DNA from: Prevotellaceae bacterium
Lineage (GTDB): Bacteria > Bacteroidota > Bacteroidia > Bacteroidales > Paludibacteraceae
Direction of reading: 5' to 3'
Assembly: GCA_031290375.1 (NCBI GenBank)
Contig: JAITNR010000253.1
Location: forward strand, 1 to 38,145
DNA length: 38,145 nucleotides
Part shown: positions 24,226 through 32,986 of the stretch, in pieces
Layout: each line of letters opens with the position of its first letter
Position numbering within the stretch: position 1 is the first letter of the stretch
Program-made: the position numbers and the translations under genes
The notes under the pieces: model-generated
Told to the model about the DNA's origin: nothing
The model's database searches: none
The model's input: only the letters and a program-made list of their open reading frames with translations

Positions 24226-25932
24226 ATGTCAAAAACAGTAACAGAGCAGGATATTTTTAAACTGCGTCAGGAACACGGGATTTTCCCTGTCTATAAAATG
24301 ATTGATACCTGTGCATCGGAATTTTCCTCTTATGTGCCCTATTTTTATTCGACTTATGAAGATGAAAATGAGTCGGTCATTTCGGACGAAAAGAAAATTA
24401 TTGTTTTAGGTTCGGGACCAATCCGTATCGGACAGGGAATAGAGTTCGACTACTCAACAGTTCATGCCATTTGGACTATCCAACAGGCAGGTTATCAGGC
24501 AATTATCATTAACAACAACCCTGAAACCGTTTCCACCGACTACACCACGTCAGACAAACTCTATTTCGAGCCGCTTACGGTTGAGGATGTGATGAACATA
24601 ATCAGAATAGAAAAGCCTGATGGTGTGATAGTTACGCTTGGCGGACAAACAGCTATCAACCTTGCCAAGCCATTGAGCGAACTTGGAGTGAAAATAATAG
24701 GTACAGACGTTTTGGCGATTGATAGAGCCGAAAACCGCGATTCATTTGAAAAAATAATGACCCAACTCAAAATACCGCAACCCCAAGGGCGAGCCGTAAC
24801 AAATATTGAAGATGGCATAAAAGTTGCTCAATCAATAGGTTATCCTGTGCTTGTTCGTCCAAGTTTCGTACTTGGCGGACGGGCAATGCAGATTGTAAAC
24901 AATGACGAATCGCTCAAAACATACTTGCAAACAGCGGTGGAAGTAGATGTAAATCAACCTGTTTTGGTGGATAAATACATTTCGGGCAAAGAGTTGGAAG
25001 TAGATGCTATTTGTGATGGCAAGGACGTTTTCATTCCGGGAATTATGGAACACGTTGAGCGTACAGGCATACATTCGGGCGATAGCATCAGTGTTTATCC
25101 CACTTTCAGCGTAAATAATCAGGTCAAGGAAAAAATCATCGACTATTCGGTGCGTCTGGGCTTGGAAATAGGCATAATTGGTCTGTACAACATTCAGTTC
25201 ATTGCTGATGAACACGATGATGTCTTTGTTATCGAGGTCAATCCGCGTTCAAGTCGCACTGTACCCTTTTTGAGTAAGGCGACAGGAATACAAATGGCAG
25301 ACATTGCCACGCAAGTAGTTTTGGGCAAAAGCCTTAAAGAACAGGGAATTACTCAGATTTATCCTCCTGAAAAACATAGCTGGTTTGTCAAGGCACCCGC
25401 ATTCTCGTTCTCTAAAATTCGCGGAATGGACACCTATCTCTCGCCCGAAATGAAATCTACAGGAGAGGCGATTGGATATGACAAATCGCTTACTCGCGCC
25501 CTGTACAAAGCCCTGCGTTCGTCTGGAATGAATATGGTCAACTACGGCACGCTGCTTGTTACCATCGCCGACTGCGACAAACAGAGAGCCTTGCCGCTGA
25601 TTAGAAGGTTCTACGACTTGGGCTTTAATATCGAGGCAACAAGGGGCACAGCGGATTTTCTACGCAACCACGATATTAGAACGAGAATACGCAAAAAACT
25701 GAGCGAAGGCAGTACCGAAATCTACGACTCAATCCGTCAGGGACACGTCTCTTACGTAATTAACACGCTGGATATGAGCAAAGACCGCACACGTGAAGAT
25801 GGCTTCCAAATTCGCCGCTGTGCTGTAGAAAACAACGTATCAATGTTCACTGCCCTCGAAACAGTCGAAGTCCTGCTTGATGTACTTGAAGAAATCACGC
25901 TTGGTATTGCAACAATAGACAAAATGAACTAA
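24226..25932 (+). CDS. carB: Carbamoyl-phosphate synthase large subunit, C-terminal half
   Basis: This 568-residue ORF resumes CarB inside the oligomerisation domain (QDIFKLRQEHGIFPVYKMID, then TCASEFSSYVPYFYSTYE). It carries the second, carbamoyl-phosphate-forming ATP-grasp unit (VLGSGPIRIGQGIEFDYST, RPSFVLGGRAMQIV, EVNPRSSRTVPFLSKATG) and the C-terminal allosteric MGS domain (about 450-568). The frame is open nine codons upstream to a TTG at 24199; ATG 24226 is preferred. All ATP-grasp motifs are intact, so the two halves could assemble. Split CarB is known in some archaea and Aquifex; in Bacteroidota I would expect one continuous gene. Confidence 0.95.
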   Translation: MSKTVTEQDIFKLRQEHGIFPVYKMIDTCASEFSSYVPYFYSTYEDENESVISDEKKIIVLGSGPIRIGQGIEFDYSTVHAIWTIQQAGYQAIIINNNPETVSTDYTTSDKLYFEPLTVEDVMNIIRIEKPDGVIVTLGGQTAINLAKPLSELGVKIIGTDVLAIDRAENRDSFEKIMTQLKIPQPQGRAVTNIEDGIKVAQSIGYPVLVRPSFVLGGRAMQIVNNDESLKTYLQTAVEVDVNQPVLVDKYISGKELEVDAICDGKDVFIPGIMEHVERTGIHSGDSISVYPTFSVNNQVKEKIIDYSVRLGLEIGIIGLYNIQFIADEHDDVFVIEVNPRSSRTVPFLSKATGIQMADIATQVVLGKSLKEQGITQIYPPEKHSWFVKAPAFSFSKIRGMDTYLSPEMKSTGEAIGYDKSLTRALYKALRSSGMNMVNYGTLLVTIADCDKQRALPLIRRFYDLGFNIEATRGTADFLRNHDIRTRIRKKLSEGSTEIYDSIRQGHVSYVINTLDMSKDRTREDGFQIRRCAVENNVSMFTALETVEVLLDVLEEITLGIATIDKMN

Positions 25933-26060
25933 TAATTTATTACTGTTGAGACAATTATGAGTAATATGAGTGAAATATGTTATTCTTAACGCTGTAAATA
26001 ATTGGATCAAATTCTCAATTATGCAGTAGGAATATCCAGAAAATTACTCACAAATAGGGA
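25933..26060. other. Non-coding stretch between carB and the porin promoter
   Basis: No gene or strong hairpin seen. Several GAGTAAT/GAGTGAA-like words occur near 25969 but form no array. Confidence 0.3.
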
Positions 26061-26091
26061 TTGTGCAGCAACTGCGGTTACACTACCTTTG
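26061..26091 (+). promoter_or_regulatory. Promoter of the porin-imelysin-cytochrome cluster
   Basis: TTG at 26061-26063, a 20-bp spacer and TACCTTTG at 26084-26091. The spacer contains the small dyad GCAGCAACTGC (26065-26075), which could be an operator. About 145 bases of leader follow. Confidence 0.7.
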
Positions 26092-26131
26092 CACTGTTAA
26101 AAATTAATAATAGCGGATATTCAGTCACTTC

Positions 26132-26178
26132 AAAAGGTCGCTGTGCCACAATTTTTAGAAGAATTAAAGCGACCTTTT
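26132..26178 (+). promoter_or_regulatory. Strong hairpin in the porin leader
   Basis: AAAAGGTCGCT (26132-26142) and AGCGACCTTTT (26168-26178) form a perfect 11-bp stem with a 25-base loop. Only four T end the stem and GACGG follows, so it is not a typical terminator. It may stabilise or regulate the leader. Confidence 0.6.
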
Positions 26179-26240
26179 GACGGTGAAAGAGGTGTTTTCT
26201 GACAAATAAATTAAAATTAAACAAAGTAACTGCATAAAAA

Positions 26241-27530
26241 ATGAAATATTTACATTCGTCTATCGTTTTACTTTTTTTTGTTTCATTATCATCTAATCTT
26301 AGCGCACAGGGGAACGACTCGACAAAGAAAACCGCAAGCAGTCTACAGCTCGGCGGATATGGGGAAGCTGTTTATATCCGTAACTTTTTTAGTGACAGCC
26401 CTTTTCGTTATATGAAACCCGAATCACACAAAAATGACCCATCTCACGGCAGATTCGATTTGCCTCATGTGGTATTTTTTGTCGGATATGAATTTGGCAA
26501 GGGCTGGAGAATAAATTCTGAAATTGAGTTCGAGCACGGAGGAACGGAATCAGCAGTAGAAGTAGAAGCAGAAGAGGGTGGCGAATATGAATCGGAAATT
26601 GAACGCGGAGGAGAAGTGGTGCTGGAACAGTTTTGGGTAGAAAAAACTTTTAACAGGGCACTCAACCTAAGGGTGGGACACATTATAGTTCCAGTCGGCT
26701 TCACCAATGGCAACCATTTGCCTACGGAGTTTTTTACAGTCTATCGACCTGAAGGCGAACGAACAATTTTACCATGCACCTGGCACGAAACAGGCATCTC
26801 TCTTTGGGGTAGAATTTCAGATTGGAGATATGAAGTGATGTTAATACCGGGACTTGACTCGGAACTGTTTTCAAATAAGTCTTGGATTGGAAAAGCCTCT
26901 GCCTCTCCATACGAATTTAAAATTGCAAACAGGTATGCGGGTGTTGCCAGAATCGACAATTATTCGGTAAAAGGATTGAGAATGGGCGTTAGTGCCTACT
27001 ACGGACACAGTTTTACAAACAGCGTGATGCCCTCTTATGCAGACAAATACAAGAAAGTAAAGGGTACCGTTATCATTGGCAGTTTCGATTTTAAGTATGA
27101 CGACCACAACATTATTGCCAGAGGTTATTTAGACTACGGACATCTGTCTGACGCTCAAATAATTTCCCTATACAACAGAAATCTGCCAAATCATTCCCCT
27201 TCCTCTCGCACCAATATTGCATCGGATGTTGTTGCCACAGGCTTGGAGGCAGGATACGATATTTTCTCTCCAATTACAAAACTGAAGCAAAAAAATCAAA
27301 AGTTTTACATTTTTGGCAGATATGAATACTATGACTCTATGTTTAAGACACCGAAGGATATTTTGGACGAACAATGGTGTGCAAGGCAGATTGTTTACGC
27401 AGGAATAAACTATTTTCCGATAAAAAATATTGTGATTAAGGCAGAATATTCAACTGCTTTTCTTAAAAACCCGTATAATAACGAAAGCTCCTTATCATTA
27501 GGCATTGCCTACTCAGGCTTTTTTAAGTAA
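26241..27530 (+). CDS. Outer-membrane porin-like beta-barrel
   Basis: A 429-residue protein with a cleavable signal (MKYLHSSIVLLFFVSLSSNL SAQ). It is then built of alternating amphipathic strands ending in an aromatic residue (GIAYSGFFK), the plan of an outer-membrane porin. The segment VVFFVGYEFGKGWRINSEIE and RVGHIIVPVGFTNGNHLP resemble the phosphate-selective (OprP/O) porin superfamily. Residues about 103-125 form a very acidic loop (ESAVEVEAEEGGEYESEIER), a plausible cation-attracting or metal-binding element. It is first in a cluster with imelysin and a di-heme lipoprotein, which suggests a role in uptake of metal or of a substrate for those proteins (inference). Confidence 0.8.
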   Translation: MKYLHSSIVLLFFVSLSSNLSAQGNDSTKKTASSLQLGGYGEAVYIRNFFSDSPFRYMKPESHKNDPSHGRFDLPHVVFFVGYEFGKGWRINSEIEFEHGGTESAVEVEAEEGGEYESEIERGGEVVLEQFWVEKTFNRALNLRVGHIIVPVGFTNGNHLPTEFFTVYRPEGERTILPCTWHETGISLWGRISDWRYEVMLIPGLDSELFSNKSWIGKASASPYEFKIANRYAGVARIDNYSVKGLRMGVSAYYGHSFTNSVMPSYADKYKKVKGTVIIGSFDFKYDDHNIIARGYLDYGHLSDAQIISLYNRNLPNHSPSSRTNIASDVVATGLEAGYDIFSPITKLKQKNQKFYIFGRYEYYDSMFKTPKDILDEQWCARQIVYAGINYFPIKNIVIKAEYSTAFLKNPYNNESSLSLGIAYSGFFK

Positions 27531-27591
27531 CTCATATACAAATAAAACAACAGATACTAACTAAAATATTAATTTTATACCTTTTTTTATT

Positions 27592-28740
27592 ATGAGAAGA
27601 ATTTCTTACATTTTTGTTCTATTATTCACATCGATTGCATTTTTCAGTTGTGAGGAAACTGTTGAAGACCCGTTTGCAGAGAGAGAAAAAGCCCTTACTC
27701 CCGCAATTTCTCAGTATGTTAATCAAACGGTTATAGTAACTTATCGGAATTTGGCTGGTGCCTCAATTGATTTGTACAATGCTATCGCTGCTCTGAAAGC
27801 GGACAAAACTCAGGCAAATCTCAATACGGCAACAGAGATTTGGTTTGCCAGCCGCAAATACTGGGAATTGAGCGAAGCCTTTTTGTTTGGTGCGGCGAGC
27901 GATTTTGGCATCGACCCGCATATTGACACATGGCCTCTTGACGAAACGGCTTTCAACTACGAAATGGCAAATACAGGACACATTGCGAGTATGGACAGCG
28001 AAGATGGCGACATTTGGGCTGCCGACCACTTGGGTCCCTCTTTACTCGGATTTCACGGGATAGAGTACATTTTGTTTGAAAACGGTATTCAAAAAAATGT
28101 GAGCGCGATAACAGATGCTCAACTGACTTATGCAAAGGCTGTTGCCGGCGACTTGCGTAATCAATGTATCAGGTTGGAAGCGGCTTGGGCTGGTATAGAC
28201 AATGTTTCTTCCCCAAAAAGAGCCCTGATTGAAGAAAAAGAGTTGGTTGTTGAACGCAGTAACAGTGATTTTTCTTATGGCGAAAATATGATTAATGCAG
28301 GACAGTCAGGCAGTACCTGTAAAACAGTTGCAAAAGCGGCAGTGGATATTTTAAGTGGTTGCATTGATATTTCGGACGAGGTGGGTGTTACAAAAATCGG
28401 TACTGCCAACAGCAAAGAAAACACCGATTACATCGAGTCGCCATACAGTTTCAACTCTCTGGTGGACTTTGTGGATAACATCAAAAGCATAGAAAATGCT
28501 TATCTCGGTGGCAGTGATGCCAATAACAGAGGAGCAAACATCAGCGACTTTATCAAGAAAAACAAGCCTGAAGTAGATAATGAGGTAAGAGAGGCTATCA
28601 ACAATGCTATTGCTAAAATCAATGCTATTCCTTATCCTTTCGTTCAAAATTATGATTCACCTCAGGCAACGCTTGCAATAGACGCCTGCAATGTCCTTAC
28701 CAAGGCATTACAAAAGGCTAAAGCCGTTTTGGAGGAATGA
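27592..28740 (+). CDS. Imelysin (M75/IrpA-type) lipoprotein
   Basis: A 382-residue lipoprotein with lipobox AFFSC (Cys about 20) and a helical imelysin domain. The family GxHxxE motif is present as LLGFHGIEYILF (about residue 155). Other family stretches are WFASRKYWELSEAFLFG and HIDTWPLDE. Imelysin-like proteins (IrpA, EfeO relatives) are linked to iron uptake, and the conserved His/Glu are thought to bind metal; proteolytic activity is doubtful for most. It lies between the porin and the di-heme protein in the same direction, 61 bases after the porin stop, and is very probably cotranscribed. Confidence 0.9.
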   Translation: MRRISYIFVLLFTSIAFFSCEETVEDPFAEREKALTPAISQYVNQTVIVTYRNLAGASIDLYNAIAALKADKTQANLNTATEIWFASRKYWELSEAFLFGAASDFGIDPHIDTWPLDETAFNYEMANTGHIASMDSEDGDIWAADHLGPSLLGFHGIEYILFENGIQKNVSAITDAQLTYAKAVAGDLRNQCIRLEAAWAGIDNVSSPKRALIEEKELVVERSNSDFSYGENMINAGQSGSTCKTVAKAAVDILSGCIDISDEVGVTKIGTANSKENTDYIESPYSFNSLVDFVDNIKSIENAYLGGSDANNRGANISDFIKKNKPEVDNEVREAINNAIAKINAIPYPFVQNYDSPQATLAIDACNVLTKALQKAKAVLEE

Positions 28741-28879
28741 TTCAAAAAAATAAAATAACAGATAAAAGAAGACGGGTATAGATTTATTAGACAAACAGAC
28801 AATCTAAAGATCTGATAAGTCTTTGCCTCTCTTCTTAAATCTTAACAATTTTAAATCTATTAAAAAAAAAAATAATAAA

Positions 28880-30370
28880 ATGAAGTCAAAGTATCATTAT
28901 TTAATCGGACTCTCTGTTTTGCTGATGTTCTCTTGTAAGACAGACAATCCAAACAAGGAGAAAATTCTGTCGGAAGAATACTACAGCGGAGGAGTGCTGG
29001 GAACAGTTTTTGACGAAACTCCACTTGCCTACGAGCAACCAACGCCTGTTGTTGAAGAACAGGGATTTGCTGTTGCTTTCAAATTTGGCGAAGCTCTGTT
29101 TGAGAAAGAATTTAACTCCAATGCAACAGGCGTGCGCAGAGGCTTGGGACCTGTTTCTGTTCGCAGTTCCTGTATAACCTGTCATCCGGGTTACGGACAC
29201 GGAAAACGTATGACAAGGTATAATTCTCATGAATACGGAAACGGTTATCTGCTCGTTGTTACCGATGAAAATGACAATTATGTGTCATCTTTGACGGGAA
29301 TGCCGCAAACTCAGTCGGTCTATCCTTTTCTTCCGCCAATTGACGAAAGTCAAATTCAAATTAACTGGTTGGAGCATACCGACTCTTACGGCAACAGGTT
29401 TCCCGATGGAGAAACATACAGTCTGATCTATCCAGAAGTAACCATTCCAAGAGGAGCGTTTAACGTGCCTATGCCCGATTACTACAAGGTGCGTCTGGAG
29501 GCAACTATCGGTATTTACGGCACAGGTTTGATTGATGCCATTGACGATGATTCGATTATTGCTCAATATCGGCGCGAGAAATCTCTGGGCTATTTTGCTC
29601 TAAACGATGCCAAATATCAGTCCGAAAATTTTATCGTAGAGTCGGACGGAACATCTCACCCTGGACGTTATACTTACGGTTTAACTCGTGGAACGCTGCA
29701 AAATGGTCCCGGTGCAAATGCCATCTGGAACATTACAAACGTAACCCGTTCAAACCGCGCATACAACTACATTACAGTTGCCTACGCCAAAGAAATGGCA
29801 GGTAACACATTCATTCAAAGTGAGTTGGGCAAAGATTCAGCAACAATCTATGCCGAATTGATGTCAACAAATCTTCCCGCAGAAATGACTGACGAGGATT
29901 ATGTCAACTTCATGGTATGGCATAGGGGATTGGCAGTGCCTGCGGCTCGCAGTATGGACGACAAGGCTGTACAGAAAGGCAAGGAGAATTTCAAACAGGC
30001 AGGCTGTACCGTTTGTCATCGTCCATCGTGGACAACAGGCGCAGACAACTATTCGGGTGATAATTTGGTAAAAAACAAGTTGCCGCGTTATCCTCACCAA
30101 AAAATATATCCCTATACCGACCTTTTGCAGCATAAACTTGATATGGTGAATGGCATTCGTACAGGTTGGTGCCGCACAACTCCCCTCTGGGGACGCGGTC
30201 TATCGGAAATATGTACAGGAGCAAGCGAACATCTGCACGATATGAGGGCGAGAAATTACGTTGAAGCGATTATGTGGCACAGCGGCGATGCTGCTACTGC
30301 CCGCGACAAATTTCACAAGATGTCAAAGGAAGACAGGGATGCACTTGTAAAATTTTTACAGTCTATTTAG
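28880..30370 (+). CDS. Di-heme oxidoreductase lipoprotein (DUF1111/DHOR, thiol-oxidoreductase-like)
   Basis: A 496-residue c-type cytochrome. From ATG 28880 the signal ends in a lipobox (LLMFSCK, Cys near 19). Two haem-binding motifs are present, CITCH in the N-terminal third and CTVCH about 250 residues later. They are followed by the conserved TPLWGRGLSEICTGASEHLH and the helix AIMWHSGDAATARDKFHKMS of this peroxidase-like family. The frame extends upstream to 28823, but that part is A-rich and lacks a signal peptide. Partners of imelysins in other genomes are often of this type. It likely transfers electrons or oxidises a substrate at the cell surface or periplasm. The next gene encodes a haem-attachment protein. 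Confidence 0.9.
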   Translation: MKSKYHYLIGLSVLLMFSCKTDNPNKEKILSEEYYSGGVLGTVFDETPLAYEQPTPVVEEQGFAVAFKFGEALFEKEFNSNATGVRRGLGPVSVRSSCITCHPGYGHGKRMTRYNSHEYGNGYLLVVTDENDNYVSSLTGMPQTQSVYPFLPPIDESQIQINWLEHTDSYGNRFPDGETYSLIYPEVTIPRGAFNVPMPDYYKVRLEATIGIYGTGLIDAIDDDSIIAQYRREKSLGYFALNDAKYQSENFIVESDGTSHPGRYTYGLTRGTLQNGPGANAIWNITNVTRSNRAYNYITVAYAKEMAGNTFIQSELGKDSATIYAELMSTNLPAEMTDEDYVNFMVWHRGLAVPAARSMDDKAVQKGKENFKQAGCTVCHRPSWTTGADNYSGDNLVKNKLPRYPHQKIYPYTDLLQHKLDMVNGIRTGWCRTTPLWGRGLSEICTGASEHLHDMRARNYVEAIMWHSGDAATARDKFHKMSKEDRDALVKFLQSI

Positions 30371-30385
30371 AGTTTAGAACAAAAA

Positions 30386-31519
30386 GTGAAAAAAAATTGG
30401 GTTAAATATTTGGCTTTTGGAACATTAATTCTGATAATGATAGTTTTGGCTTCTGCCACTTTTGCAGAAAAAATACATGGTTCGGAATTTGCCCAAAAAC
30501 AGATATACGGAACAATCTGGTTTGTGGCTCTGTGGGGGATTTTGGTGGTAAGTGCCCTGTGCATTTTCCCCTCTGTCCTCCGCATCTCGCCCGCTTTTTT
30601 ACTTCATTTCTCTATGGTAATTATCCTTGCGGGTGCTTTTATCACTTTTTTGACGGCAAAAAGGGGTAATGTGCATATCAGGCAGGGAGAAACCGTCAAT
30701 TCTTTTGTTTCGGAAGGGGATGCCAAAAGGCTATCCTTTCCTTTTTCTGTCAAACTGCTTCTTTTTGACATTGAATATCATGAAGATAGCTACCAGCCTG
30801 TCGATTATATAAGTTTTCTTATGGTAGATGATGAAGTATGCAGGGTGTCTATGAACAGAATCTTCAAACGTCAGGGTTATCGCATCTATCAAATGGAGTA
30901 CGACATTGACGAAATGGGCACAACACTACAAATTGCCTATGACCCGGTCGGAATAGCGGTTACCTATTTGGGATACATTTTGCTGGCTTTGTCCATGCTT
31001 TGGATTCTGTTTTTGAGGATAAAATGGAAAAAAATATTGATAATCACCATTCCTTTGGCTGCAATTTGGTATTATATCTCACAACTCAACCCGATGACAC
31101 CTGTTTTGCGTTCTCCGCTTCTGGCTGCTCACGTGTCAATTATAATGGTGGCGTATCTCTTGCTGCTGACAATCATGATATTGAGTATAGTTGGATTAGC
31201 CTCAACAAAGCGAAGGGAAAAGATAAAAAAAGTCAGTTCTTATATGCTGTACCCTGCCATTTTTTTGCTTACTGCCGGAATATTTATTGGAGCAGTCTGG
31301 GCAAATATTTCCTGGGGCAGATATTGGGGATGGGACGCAAAAGAGACATGGGCGTTAATTACATTGTTGGTATATGCTCTACCTTTTCACAGTCGCAGTT
31401 TGCCATTTTTCAGGGACACAAAAAAATTCCACATTTACAATCTTACAGCCTTTATAACTATCCTGATGACATTTTTCGGCGTAAGTTTCTTTCTTGGCGG
31501 CATTCACAGTTACGTTTAG
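30386..31519 (+). CDS. Compact ResB-CcsA fusion, cytochrome c haem lyase (system II)
   Basis: A 377-residue inner-membrane protein. The N-terminal part (about 1-215) has three TM helices, a small extracytoplasmic domain and a fourth helix, as in ResB/CcsB. The C-terminal part (about 220-377) is CcsA-like, with the tryptophan-rich haem-binding WWD motif WANISWGRYWGWDAKETWAL and conserved His residues (AAHVSII, ALPFHSR). System II (Ccs) attaches haem to CxxCH motifs, and the preceding gene has two. Fused CcsBA proteins are usually far larger, so this is a minimal version. Start: GTG at 30386, 15 bases after the DHOR stop; no better ATG precedes TM1. Translational linkage to DHOR suggests a dedicated maturation factor. 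Confidence 0.88.
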   Translation: MKKNWVKYLAFGTLILIMIVLASATFAEKIHGSEFAQKQIYGTIWFVALWGILVVSALCIFPSVLRISPAFLLHFSMVIILAGAFITFLTAKRGNVHIRQGETVNSFVSEGDAKRLSFPFSVKLLLFDIEYHEDSYQPVDYISFLMVDDEVCRVSMNRIFKRQGYRIYQMEYDIDEMGTTLQIAYDPVGIAVTYLGYILLALSMLWILFLRIKWKKILIITIPLAAIWYYISQLNPMTPVLRSPLLAAHVSIIMVAYLLLLTIMILSIVGLASTKRREKIKKVSSYMLYPAIFLLTAGIFIGAVWANISWGRYWGWDAKETWALITLLVYALPFHSRSLPFFRDTKKFHIYNLTAFITILMTFFGVSFFLGGIHSYV

Positions 31520-31595
31520 AAATCAGATTTAATGAACAAATAATCAATTCGTTAAATTATTAATGCAAAATTCCTTTTTTATTTCTTAAAATCAT

Positions 31596-31603
31596 TAACT
31601 TTG
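31596..31603 (+). promoter_or_regulatory. -7 box of recX
   Basis: TAACTTTG, 21 bases before the ATG at 31625. Confidence 0.6.
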
Positions 31604-31624
31604 TATTTTTTATTATCTTAAAAA

Positions 31625-32077
31625 ATGGAATATTCTTTGGCATTGCAAAAAGCCGCTTCCTATTGCTCTGTAAGTGAGCGGTGTGCGTCTGAGGTGATTG
31701 AAAAACTGCAAAAATGGGGTATTAATTCTAATGATTGCGAAAAGATAGTAGAGCACCTCAAAAGTGAAAAATTTATTGATGAGCAACGTTATTGCAGTTT
31801 TTTTGTTAAGGACAGGTTTCGCTTCAACCTTTGGGGCAAAAACAAAATTGCCTATATGCTTTCGGTTAAAAATCTGCCGAAAGAGTTTATTGCAGAGGCA
31901 TTGGAACAAGTCGATTATGAGGAATATATCGCGGCATTGTCCGCTATGCTGCACTCAAAAGCAAAGTCAATCAAAACCATCGATCAATACCAAAAGAACG
32001 CCAAACTATACCGCTTTGCCCAATCAAGAGGCTTTGAAAACGAGGCAATCAGAGAGGCAGTGGCGAAGGTGATTTAG
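31625..32077 (+). CDS. recX: Regulatory protein RecX
   Basis: RecX modulates RecA filament growth. The 150-residue protein is built of three-helix repeats. The first reads ALQKAASYCSVSERCASEVI then EKLQKWGI. The segment KFIDEQRYCSFFVKDRFRFNLWGKNKI, with the F.DE.R(Y/F)...(F/Y)...(R/K)......G..(K/R)I pattern, is diagnostic. The last repeat ends RFAQSRGFENEAIREAV. Length and layout match the family. recA is not in the window, and the gene is transcribed alone from a good -7 box. It is convergent with tonB, with no clear terminator in the 93-base gap. Confidence 0.9.
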   Translation: MEYSLALQKAASYCSVSERCASEVIEKLQKWGINSNDCEKIVEHLKSEKFIDEQRYCSFFVKDRFRFNLWGKNKIAYMLSVKNLPKEFIAEALEQVDYEEYIAALSAMLHSKAKSIKTIDQYQKNAKLYRFAQSRGFENEAIREAVAKVI

Positions 32078-32170
32078 GTATTAGATACGATTCATTCTTT
32101 TTTATTGGGCAAATTTATTTTCATGGAGCTAATTTCATACAGGTAAGTTTTTGTGCGTGTTATTATGTAA

Positions 32171-32977
32171 TCAGTTCAGTTTGAAATTATATGTCAAAGT
32201 GCCAACAGCAATGCCGTTGCCTGACGAAAATTTAACTTTCTTGGCGGCTTCCATCGTAGAATTACGAAGTTTTTCATCAGTAATATTGGTTACAGAATTT
32301 TTTATTGTTACGTCTGTAACACGTCCATTTTCGTCGACCCTGATTTCTACCGTTATTCTGCCTTCAACATTTTGTGTATATGCGGGTTGGGGTATTCCGC
32401 TAACGAGTTGTCGTCCGTTCAAACTCCAATTATGTCCATTGTAGGTACCACTGCCAACAGGATTGCCCTGCGTTGAATTTCCTGTCGAATTACCTTGCCC
32501 GCCGCCACTACTGGAACCTGAACCGCCACTACCGTCGCCACTTTGCCCAAACACTCCTGACATAGCATTGTTTGCCCTGTCTGTTTTTGCTTTCTCTTCT
32601 TCTCTTTTCTTTTTTTCTGCTGCCTCTTTTTGAAGCCTCTCCTGTTCCATTCTCTCTTTGAGTTCCTGTTCCCGCTGTTTTTGTTTTTCAGCCTCAGCAA
32701 GTTTTATTGCCGCCTCGTTTGTTTGTGTCATTAAATTGTTAGGAGGGGTAGGGGTTGACCTTGAAAAATCAGGCGTAACCTCTGACGGTTCTGCTCTTTG
32801 AGGAGCCGGCGAGGTACTGCCAAAGCCCTCCAAATTGTCGCCAAGCATAACTTCTATCCCTTCGGGCGGATAGTTCGAGGGCAAATACAATCTGAACAGA
32901 AACAGCAACAGCAGTATCAATATGCAAATTACTACCGTACCGATAGAGGCGTATGTATCAGAATTTTTCATTTTCAA
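32171..32977 (-). CDS. TonB-family energy transducer
   Basis: A 268-residue protein: a short cytoplasmic start, TM helix (about 11-30, TVVICILILLLLFLFRLYL), then a periplasmic spacer. The spacer has an acidic/polar part, a long charged alpha-helix (about 85-140, KQKQREQELKERMEQERLQK, TolA-like) and a Gly/Ser/Asn-rich flexible part (about 145-185). The C-terminal TonB fold (about 190-268) carries VEGRITVEIRVDENGRVTDV and VGTLTYNFKLN. It would carry proton-motive energy from ExbBD to outer-membrane receptors. The TolA-like helix makes a Tol-Pal role possible, but the C-terminal strands are of TonB type. Last gene of the pdxJ-exbB-exbD-tonB unit, ten bases after exbD. Confidence 0.88.
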   Translation of the reverse strand: MKMKNSDTYASIGTVVICILILLLLFLFRLYLPSNYPPEGIEVMLGDNLEGFGSTSPAPQRAEPSEVTPDFSRSTPTPPNNLMTQTNEAAIKLAEAEKQKQREQELKERMEQERLQKEAAEKKKREEEKAKTDRANNAMSGVFGQSGDGSGGSGSSSGGGQGNSTGNSTQGNPVGSGTYNGHNWSLNGRQLVSGIPQPAYTQNVEGRITVEIRVDENGRVTDVTIKNSVTNITDEKLRNSTMEAAKKVKFSSGNGIAVGTLTYNFKLN

Positions 32978-32986
32978 GCAAAATTA

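Noticed and set aside
21567..25932. Programmed frameshift or intein explaining the carB split
   Set aside because: The two halves are separated by 1.16 kb with stops and an independent gene. The interrupting protein has no intein or homing-endonuclease motifs and is not in frame with the halves.
31000..31563. 187-residue plus-strand ORF overlapping the CcsBA gene
   Set aside because: Out-of-frame shadow; the CcsA motif in the main frame is decisive.
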